DNA of 5,915 nt from the NCBI GenBank assembly GCA_947630415.1, contig CANRHM010000087.1, positions 1 to 5,915 of the forward strand. The letters are read 5' to 3'. Both the position numbers and the translations under genes were made by a program. Position 1 is the first letter of the stretch. Each line of letters starts with the position of its first letter. Under the pieces are notes generated by a model. That model worked only from the letters and a program-made list of their open reading frames with translations. It was not told the DNA's origin and did not search any database. Shown in pieces: positions 1 to 3,589 of this stretch. The stretch comes from an uncultured Bacilli bacterium (lineage in GTDB: Bacteria; Bacillota_I; Bacilli_A; RF39; UBA660).

Positions 1-156
1 AACCAAAAGTTAGAAGACGATGCCACATTACAAGTAACTGCTTTAATGGAATTAAGAAAAGAAGCAGGTATGTCAATCGTTGATGACAATCTAAAAGATC
101 AATACGATTTATTAATGCAACAAATGAAAGATTCTCTAAGAGAAAATAATAATTAA
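1..156 (+). CDS. C-terminal end of an unidentified protein (partial)
   Basis: This is an open frame entering from the left edge: 51 sense codons and then TAA. The peptide is polar and probably helical, starting NQKLEDDATLQVTAL and ending SLRENNN. It contains several Met and Gln residues, no Cys or Trp, and no membrane segment. I do not recognise the family from this fragment. Coding is supported by the uninterrupted frame, low-GC codon choice like that of the neighbouring genes, and a hairpin terminator 4 nt after the stop. It is the only plus-strand gene in the window and it converges on recX. The start and most of the protein lie outside the window. Confidence 0.72.
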   Translation, partial: NQKLEDDATLQVTALMELRKEAGMSIVDDNLKDQYDLLMQQMKDSLRENNN

Positions 157-160
157 AAAC

Positions 161-190
161 AAAAAGAATAGCGTTCAAACTATTCTTTTT
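161..190. terminator. Bidirectional Rho-independent terminator between the plus-strand gene and recX
   Basis: A perfect 11-bp inverted repeat, AAAAAGAATAG (161-171) and CTATTCTTTTT (180-190), encloses an 8-nt loop. On the plus strand the T run continues past the stem. On the minus strand the descending arm is followed by GTTTTT. The hairpin lies exactly between two convergent stop codons (154-156 and 191-193), so it can serve both transcripts. The stem is A/T-rich with few G-C pairs, which is modest in strength but typical of AT-rich Firmicutes. Confidence 0.8.
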
Positions 191-934
191 TTATTCATGT
201 ATTGCAAATCCTTTTTGAAACATTTTTTGTTTGATTCGAAGTTCTAGTTCAGATCCTGAATACTTTGGACTTAACTTCTTGTAGAGTTTATCGTATTCCT
301 TCTTACGGATAGATTCATCTTCTTCGATTGGATAATGGTCTAAAATCGTAGTAATCATGCTTCGGTCATATCCCATGGTAATAAAATGATTAATCATACT
401 TTTAAGCAGTAAGTTCTTACTTTTCGTATGATTGTTTTTGACTTCTTTGGCAATGAGTTTATTTAGCTTTTCTCTTTGAAGATCTTCGGTATAAACGGTT
501 AATACCTCTTGTTTGATAGCCTCATCTACCCCTCTTTTAGTAAGTTCGTTTGCAATCTTATAAGGTCCATCCATACTTAGTAAAATACGGTCATGGACAA
601 AACTTTGAGCAAAAATTTTATCGTTGACATAACCTTGTTTTTCTAATAATTGAAGAGCTTCTTCGATCATGGTTTCTTCATACCCTTTTTTAATTAAGGA
701 AGAGGTAAGTTCTTTCCTACTTCGAAGTCTTCGCTCTAATAATTTAAGGGCTTGGTTATAGGCCATATATTTTTGATTTTCTACTTCTAATTGTAACAAG
801 AGATCCTCATCGATCTCTTTTTTTAATAAAAGATTGTATTTTAAAATTAAGTCTTCATGTAAATAGATACTTCCGTCATCTAATATTAATTCATATTCTC
901 CATTTTTTAACTTTTTATATTTTAAAATGTGCAT
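191..934 (-). CDS. recX: RecX, regulator of RecA
   Basis: RecX binds RecA and its filaments and modulates recombination and SOS activity in the cytoplasm. The 247-aa product has the Bacilli-type architecture: an N-terminal beta-rich part (about 1-50, with LKNGEYELILDDGSIYLHED), then tandem three-helix RecX repeats. Repeat 1 is about 58-100 (ALKLLERRLRSRKEL, LIKKGY). Repeat 2 is about 102-140 (YVNDKIFAQSFVHDR, GPYKIANELTKRGV). Repeat 3 is about 157-198 (SMINHFITMGYDRSMI), and a last, weaker one reaches the C-terminus (SELELRIKQKMFQKGF). Length is normal for Firmicutes RecX. The frame is open 9 nt further upstream to a GTG, but that GTG is part of the Shine-Dalgarno AGGTGAT, so ATG at 934 is chosen. 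The gene lies 50 nt downstream of rpoZ with its own -10 element. It is not next to recA within this window. Confidence 0.93.
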   Translation of the reverse strand: MHILKYKKLKNGEYELILDDGSIYLHEDLILKYNLLLKKEIDEDLLLQLEVENQKYMAYNQALKLLERRLRSRKELTSSLIKKGYEETMIEEALQLLEKQGYVNDKIFAQSFVHDRILLSMDGPYKIANELTKRGVDEAIKQEVLTVYTEDLQREKLNKLIAKEVKNNHTKSKNLLLKSMINHFITMGYDRSMITTILDHYPIEEDESIRKKEYDKLYKKLSPKYSGSELELRIKQKMFQKGFAIHE

Positions 935-938
935 TTCT

Positions 939-945
939 ATCACCT
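939..945 (-). promoter_or_regulatory. Shine-Dalgarno AGGTGAT that decides the recX start
   Basis: The minus strand reads AGGTGAT, then AGAA, then ATG. All seven bases match the complement of the 16S rRNA 3' end (AGGAGGTGATC). Aligned on that consensus, the core G run ends 8 nt before ATG, the same spacing as at rpoZ, the coat gene, ffh and herA. The in-frame GTG (941-943) is inside this site and so is unlikely to be the start. Confidence 0.75.
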
Positions 946-957
946 ATCTCTATTACT

Positions 958-966
958 ATTATACCA
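958..966 (-). promoter_or_regulatory. Extended -10 promoter for recX
   Basis: The minus strand reads TGGTATAAT, a perfect sigma-A -10 with an upstream TGn extension. The bases 17 nt further upstream read AAGTCT, which is not a usable -35, so this would be an extended -10 promoter. Transcription would begin near 951, giving a leader of about 17 nt that contains the Shine-Dalgarno site. Confidence 0.6.
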
Positions 967-975
967 AGAGAAAAG

Positions 976-996
976 AAAAAAGACTTAATCTTTTTT
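976..996 (-). terminator. Possible weak terminator overlapping the rpoZ stop
   Basis: On the minus strand AAAAAAGA, loop TTAAG and TCTTTTTT can form an 8-bp, almost pure A-U stem with the rpoZ TAA in its loop, followed by a T-rich stretch. Its thermodynamic strength is low, so read-through from rpoZ into recX is quite possible. It is listed because every other gene junction here has a hairpin in this position. Confidence 0.3.
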
Positions 997-1185
997 TACT
1001 GTGATTAAGCCCGCCTCAACTTCTTCTAAAGCTCTTCCAATCGGTTTCTTGGAAGTATATTCATTAATTGGCATTTGATAATGTCCATTTTGCATCATTT
1101 CTTTACTTCTTTGTGCCACTATATGAACTAGTTCATACTTTGAATCCACCAAGTTTAAAATCTTATCAATCGATGGAAACAACAT
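985..1185 (-). CDS. rpoZ: DNA-directed RNA polymerase omega subunit
   Basis: Omega is the small subunit that chaperones the beta-prime subunit and stabilises core RNA polymerase. The 66-aa product has the family's usual length in Bacilli. It shows the family landmarks: N-terminal PSIDKILNLVDSKYELVHIVAQRSKEM, the first helix that packs on beta-prime, and C-terminal KKPIGRALEEVEAGLI. A strong Shine-Dalgarno (GGGGAGG, 8 nt before ATG) fixes the start. In many Firmicutes rpoZ follows gmk (guanylate kinase) in a priA/coaBC cluster. Here it is preceded by a spore coat gene and followed by recX, so the usual context is broken. A sigma-A-like promoter lies 28-56 nt upstream, and the leader also carries a three-copy 10-bp repeat. 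Confidence 0.92.
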   Translation of the reverse strand: MLFPSIDKILNLVDSKYELVHIVAQRSKEMMQNGHYQMPINEYTSKKPIGRALEEVEAGLITVKKD

Positions 1186-1212
1186 AATATCATCCTCCCC
1201 TTTGCTATTTTA

Positions 1213-1241
1213 AGAATAACCCTATTTACACTTCTTTGCAA
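1213..1241 (-). promoter_or_regulatory. Candidate sigma-A promoter of rpoZ
   Basis: On the minus strand TTGCAA (1236-1241) is separated by exactly 17 nt from TATTCT (1213-1218). The -35 hexamer TTGCAA is the same one seen upstream of ffh. An alternative further upstream is TTGTCA-N17-TCTAAT, which overlaps the tandem repeat. Sequence alone cannot decide between them. Confidence 0.45.
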
Positions 1242-1244
1242 CAC

Positions 1245-1274
1245 ATTAGACAAAATTAGACAGTAATTGACAAT
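1245..1274. repeat. Three tandem 10-bp units upstream of rpoZ
   Basis: The plus strand reads ATTAGACAAA, ATTAGACAGT and AATTGACAAT back to back. The first two share 8 consecutive bases and the third is a degenerate copy. The 10-bp period puts each copy on the same face of the helix. The array is flanked by a short inverted repeat, ACATT (1243-1247) and AATGT (1272-1276). It sits just upstream of the candidate rpoZ promoter. It could be an operator or simply AT-rich coincidence. Confidence 0.45.
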
Positions 1275-1290
1275 GTAAACTTTTTAATTC

Positions 1291-1313
1291 AAATAAAAAG
1301 ACCCGAAGGTCTT
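1291..1313 (-). terminator. Terminator of the coat protein gene, with a UUCG tetraloop
   Basis: The minus strand reads AAGACC-TTCG-GGTCTT followed by TTTATTT. This is a 6-bp stem closed by the very stable C(UUCG)G tetraloop with a U tract directly after it. The stem begins within the TAA stop (1312-1314), so the stop codon and the terminator share bases. Confidence 0.88.
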
Positions 1314-1647
1314 ATCTAAATTGACAGCATGAACCACATTGCATATTGCTACAAACATTTTCTTCTGAACAAGTGTAGCAAGGACGATATGTATGTTTGT
1401 AGATGTGATGATTTACTACTCTTGTATGAATAGGGCATACATGAGGTACTTCATGAACGAAAGTACGGTTTACTACTCTTTCTTGAACAGGACCAACGAT
1501 TGGATTTTGCATTGCTCCACCCATAGCCATCATTGGCATATCTCCCATTTCAGAGTCAACGTTCATATCGATATCTACGGTGTTGTTGTTTCCAACGAAT
1601 TGTGTAGTTAAATCATTGTCTCTATCATAACAACGATCTTGAAACAT
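1312..1647 (-). CDS. CotD-like, Cys/His/Met-rich spore coat protein
   Basis: This 111-aa protein is probably a structural component of the endospore coat. The segment at about 48-89 resembles the CotD family pattern: a Pro/Val run (NPIVGPVQE), then RVVNRTFVHEVPHVCPIHT and RVVNHHIYKHTYRP, in which a 'PHxxPxHT...VNHH..KH' His-rich motif recurs. It lacks a signal peptide and membrane segments. Eight Cys are present (6, 71, 90, 93, 99, 104, 107, 108), six of them packed into the last 22 residues, including CYTC and CGSCC. Residues 34-46 are Met-rich. B. subtilis CotD is shorter (75 aa) and lacks this N-terminal acidic/Met section, so this is a divergent relative. A strong Shine-Dalgarno (AGGAGG, 8 nt from ATG) fixes the start. 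The upstream -10 CATATCTTA fits sporulation sigma factors. It has its own terminator and is monocistronic. A different Cys/His-rich metal-binding protein remains possible. Confidence 0.72.
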   Translation of the reverse strand: MFQDRCYDRDNDLTTQFVGNNNTVDIDMNVDSEMGDMPMMAMGGAMQNPIVGPVQERVVNRTFVHEVPHVCPIHTRVVNHHIYKHTYRPCYTCSEENVCSNMQCGSCCQFR

Positions 1648-1669
1648 TTTTCATTCCTCCTATCTAACA

Positions 1670-1678
1670 TAAGATATG
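1670..1678 (-). promoter_or_regulatory. Sporulation-type -10 (CATANNNTA) before the coat gene
   Basis: The minus strand reads CATATCTTA, matching the -10 shared by the mother-cell sigma factors E and K of B. subtilis (CATANNNTA). It lies 22 nt before the ATG, so transcription would start just ahead of the Shine-Dalgarno. A sigma-E-like -35 (GGTATCTT) lies upstream; the AC of a sigma-K -35 is not at the expected spacing. No convincing sigma-A promoter is seen between ffh and this gene. Confidence 0.45.
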
Positions 1679-1692
1679 AAAATAGGAAAAAG

Positions 1693-1723
1693 ATACCTAT
1701 CATGTTTGCCCAATATTAGGTAT
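1693..1723. repeat. Interrupted inverted repeat in the ffh-coat gene spacer
   Basis: ATACCTA (1693-1699) and TAGGTAT (1717-1723) form a perfect 7-bp inverted repeat with a 17-nt spacer, so arm centres are 24 bp apart. It lies between the ffh terminator and the coat gene -10, overlapping the -35 region. It could bind a dimeric regulator, but an AT-rich chance match is also plausible. Confidence 0.35.
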
Positions 1724-1751
1724 AAAAAAATAATCTCTAAAAGGAGATTAT
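1724..1751 (-). terminator. Rho-independent terminator of ffh
   Basis: On the minus strand ATAATCTC, loop CTTTTA and GAGATTAT form an 8-bp stem followed directly by a run of T (1724-1729). It starts 12 nt after the ffh stop and separates ffh from the sporulation-type gene downstream. Confidence 0.85.
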
Positions 1752-1763
1752 CTCTATAAGGGG

Positions 1764-3071
1764 TTAAAATGGAAACTTCATCTTGCCGTTTTGCATTTGT
1801 TTCATCATGACTTTCATTTGATCAAATTGGTTTAATAATTTATTAACTTCCGCAACTGATAGTCCACATCCTTTAGCAATTCTAGTCTTTCTACTGGCTT
1901 TAATAATTTCAGGATGTCTTCTTTCTTGAGGTGTCATCGAGAGTACAATGGCTTCCGTTCTTGCCATCAATTTAGGATCAATTTGAATATTGTTAAGTCC
2001 CATCTTGGAAGCACCTGGAAGAAGTTTCAATAAGTTTTCAATAGGGCCTAATTTTTTCATTTGTTTCATGGTACTTAAGAAGTCTTCCAAATCAAACTTC
2101 CCTGCTTGCATTCTCTTAGCCGTTTTCTCCGCTTCTTTTTCATCGATAGCTTCCGTTGCTTTTTCGACAAGAGATACAATATCCCCCATACCAAGGATAC
2201 GTCCTGCCATACGTTTAGGATCAAAAGAATCAAGTCCATCTAATTTTTCAGAGACACCGATAAATTTTATTGGAACATGGGTTAAGTGTCTTACCGATAA
2301 GGCAACTCCACCTCTTGTATCACCATCTAACTTAGTTAAAATAACACCGGTAAGTGGAAGTTTATCGTTAAACCCTTGAATCACATTAATGGCATCTTGT
2401 CCCATCATGGCATCGATTACTAAAAGGACTTCTTTAGGATGACAAAATTCATTGATGTTTTGTAATTCTTCCATCAATTCTTCATCAATATGAAGACGAC
2501 CTGCCGTATCGATTAAAACATAATCAAAGTGATTTTCTTTGGCATAGGCTAAAGCATGATCCGCTATTTCAACCGGATCTTTCTTTCCTTCTTCGTAAAC
2601 CTCGATACCTAATTGTTTTCCAATCTGCTTTAATTGGTCAATGGCCGCGGGACGATAGACATCACACGCCACAAGAAGTGGTTTTTTACTGTGTTTCTTT
2701 CTTAAGAAATTAGCGAGTTTTCCAATCGTGGTTGTTTTACCTGAACCTTGAAGACCTACTAGCATCAAACAGGCTGGTTTCCCTTCTAGATTTAAAGGTT
2801 CACTCTCGCCTCCTAGTAACTCCGTTAATTCATCTTGCACAATCTTAACAAACAAATCTCCTGGTTTAATACTTTTTTGTACTTCTTCACCTAAGGCTTT
2901 CTCTTTAACCGTATTGGTAAATTCTTTTACTACTTGATAGTTTACATCGGCTTCTAATAAAGCAAGGCGAATTTCCCGCATCATATCGGAAATATTCTCT
3001 TCGGTAATCTTTCCATATCCTTTCATTTTATGAAGCGCATTTTGTAAACGATCTCCTAAACTTTCAAACAT
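1764..3071 (-). CDS. ffh: Signal recognition particle GTPase Ffh (SRP54)
   Basis: Ffh binds 4.5S/SRP RNA and signal sequences of nascent membrane and secreted proteins and delivers ribosomes to FtsY at the membrane. The 435-aa product has all three domains. The helical N domain is about 1-85 (MFESLGDRLQNAL, EIRLALLEADVNY). The G domain is about 100-295, with P-loop GLQGSGKTT (106-114), DVYRPAA (137-143), DTAGR (188-192), the guanine-specificity motif TKLDGD (246-251) and GMGD (294-297). The Met-rich M domain runs from about 325 to the end and carries the SRP-RNA-binding helix-turn-helix SRKTRIAKGCG (393-403); here GCG replaces the common GSG. Length is close to B. subtilis Ffh. ATG at 3071 is chosen because the GTG three codons upstream is part of the Shine-Dalgarno. 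The usual Firmicutes neighbours ylxM, rpsP and ftsY are absent. It has its own promoter and terminator. Confidence 0.98.
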   Translation of the reverse strand: MFESLGDRLQNALHKMKGYGKITEENISDMMREIRLALLEADVNYQVVKEFTNTVKEKALGEEVQKSIKPGDLFVKIVQDELTELLGGESEPLNLEGKPACLMLVGLQGSGKTTTIGKLANFLRKKHSKKPLLVACDVYRPAAIDQLKQIGKQLGIEVYEEGKKDPVEIADHALAYAKENHFDYVLIDTAGRLHIDEELMEELQNINEFCHPKEVLLVIDAMMGQDAINVIQGFNDKLPLTGVILTKLDGDTRGGVALSVRHLTHVPIKFIGVSEKLDGLDSFDPKRMAGRILGMGDIVSLVEKATEAIDEKEAEKTAKRMQAGKFDLEDFLSTMKQMKKLGPIENLLKLLPGASKMGLNNIQIDPKLMARTEAIVLSMTPQERRHPEIIKASRKTRIAKGCGLSVAEVNKLLNQFDQMKVMMKQMQNGKMKFPF

Positions 3072-3075
3072 TTTT

Positions 3076-3082
3076 ATCACCT
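3076..3082 (-). promoter_or_regulatory. Shine-Dalgarno AGGTGAT that decides the ffh start
   Basis: The minus strand reads AGGTGAT, then AAAA, then ATG, the same arrangement as at recX. The site matches the extended anti-Shine-Dalgarno complement, and the in-frame GTG at 3078-3080 lies inside it. Starting at ATG also gives the MFESL N-terminus that is usual for Ffh. Confidence 0.8.
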
Positions 3083-3096
3083 AGTTCCTACTCTTT

Positions 3097-3124
3097 ATTA
3101 TATAATAAAAGCATTTAATTGCAA
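3097..3124 (-). promoter_or_regulatory. Sigma-A promoter of ffh
   Basis: On the minus strand TTGCAA (3119-3124) is followed after 16 nt by a perfect TATAAT (3097-3102); read as TTTGCA the spacing is 17. Transcription would start near 3090, giving a leader of about 20 nt. The -35 shares its first bases with the T tract of the preceding gene's terminator. Confidence 0.72.
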
Positions 3125-3149
3125 AGAAAAAGAGCAAATTGTGCTCTTT
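3123..3149 (-). terminator. Terminator of the 125-aa gene
   Basis: On the minus strand AAAGAGCA, loop CAATT and TGCTCTTT form a perfect 8-bp stem followed by TTCTTT. The stem starts at the second base of the TAA stop. Its T tract runs into the -35 of the ffh promoter. Confidence 0.87.
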
Positions 3150-3525
3150 ATTTCTTCCGATAGACAAGCAGTTTCATCGGATTTTCTTTTTCTTGTTCTT
3201 TGTTTTCTTCTAACGTGATAGTATCTGTTGCAAGCCCTAAAGCAATTAATTTATCAACAGGATCAAAATACCAAGTCCAAGGTTCTTTTTCTATAAGTCC
3301 CATTTGTTGGATAGAAATCCCCTCTTCTTTGTCTTTTGTTAATCCAATTTGATCTAAGTACATTTCGACATATGGTTTAACACGTTTCAAAGCCGATTTA
3401 CAAAAATAATACTTTTGTAATAAGCCTTCTATTTGGATATGTTCATCAAGAGCAAGATACGTAGCATCCTCCAAAAGCATATCAATATTTTGAACCGTTA
3501 ATCTTTTTTTTCTTTCTAAATTCAT
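3148..3525 (-). CDS. Conserved-looking protein of unknown function, 125 aa
   Basis: I do not recognise a family. The N-terminal half (about 1-62) is predicted to be helical and basic/amphipathic (MNLERKKRLTVQNIDMLLED, LLQKYYFCKSALKRVKPYVEMYLDQIG). A compact aromatic patch, EPWTWYFDPVDKLIALGL (81-98), follows. The end is a charged segment (TLEENKEQEKENP) and a final MKLLVYRKK. No signal peptide, membrane span, nucleotide-binding loop or Cys cluster is present. It is not YlxM, the helix-turn-helix protein usually found upstream of ffh: neither the length pattern nor the motifs fit. The gene is well equipped for expression: Shine-Dalgarno GAGGAGG 7 nt from ATG, promoter TTGACA-N17-TAGACT, and a dedicated terminator. 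That supports it being real. The separate promoter argues against a strict functional tie to herA or ffh. Confidence 0.82.
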   Translation of the reverse strand: MNLERKKRLTVQNIDMLLEDATYLALDEHIQIEGLLQKYYFCKSALKRVKPYVEMYLDQIGLTKDKEEGISIQQMGLIEKEPWTWYFDPVDKLIALGLATDTITLEENKEQEKENPMKLLVYRKK

Positions 3526-3550
3526 CTGTATCCCTCCTCAAGCATTGCCT

Positions 3551-3579
3551 AGTCTAGCAGAAAAAAAAGAAGCTGTCAA
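3551..3579 (-). promoter_or_regulatory. Promoter of the 125-aa gene, nested in the herA terminator
   Basis: On the minus strand a consensus -35 TTGACA (3574-3579) is followed by a 17-nt spacer and TAGACT (3551-3556), preceded by TGC (an extended -10 TGn). The -35 occupies the hairpin loop of the herA terminator and the spacer contains that terminator's T run. The predicted start near 3544 leaves a leader of about 19 nt with the Shine-Dalgarno. Confidence 0.72.
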
Positions 3580-3589
3580 CACTTCTTTT
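3561..3589 (-). terminator. Rho-independent terminator of herA
   Basis: On the minus strand AAAAGAAG (3582-3589), a 9-nt loop and CTTCTTTT (3565-3572) form an 8-bp stem, with the T run extending to 3561. The ascending arm uses the last two bases of the herA TAA stop. The stem has only three G-C pairs, so termination may be incomplete and allow some read-through into the 125-aa gene. Confidence 0.78.

Noticed and set aside
1267..1272. Plus-strand TTGACA in the spacer before rpoZ as a divergent promoter
   Set aside because: No acceptable -10 lies 16-18 nt downstream (CAAATA-like at best) and no plus-strand gene follows. It is more simply the third unit of the tandem repeat.
1186..1311. A riboswitch or leader peptide upstream of rpoZ
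   Set aside because: Apart from the coat gene terminator, the tandem repeat and the candidate promoter, no structured G/C-rich leader or short frame with a ribosome site was found.
1393..1611. 72-codon plus-strand open frame opposite the coat protein gene
   Set aside because: The minus-strand gene has a Shine-Dalgarno site, a -10 and a terminator. The antisense frame has none and its Tyr/His/Cys content mirrors the real gene.
1990..2379. 129-codon plus-strand open frame opposite ffh
   Set aside because: It is antisense to the conserved G and M domains of Ffh, shows no recognisable motif, and is best explained by codon bias of the real gene.
3072..3147. A 4.5S/SRP RNA gene beside ffh
   Set aside because: The spacer is only about 75 bp, is filled by a terminator and a promoter, and lacks the GGAA tetraloop hairpin expected of SRP RNA.
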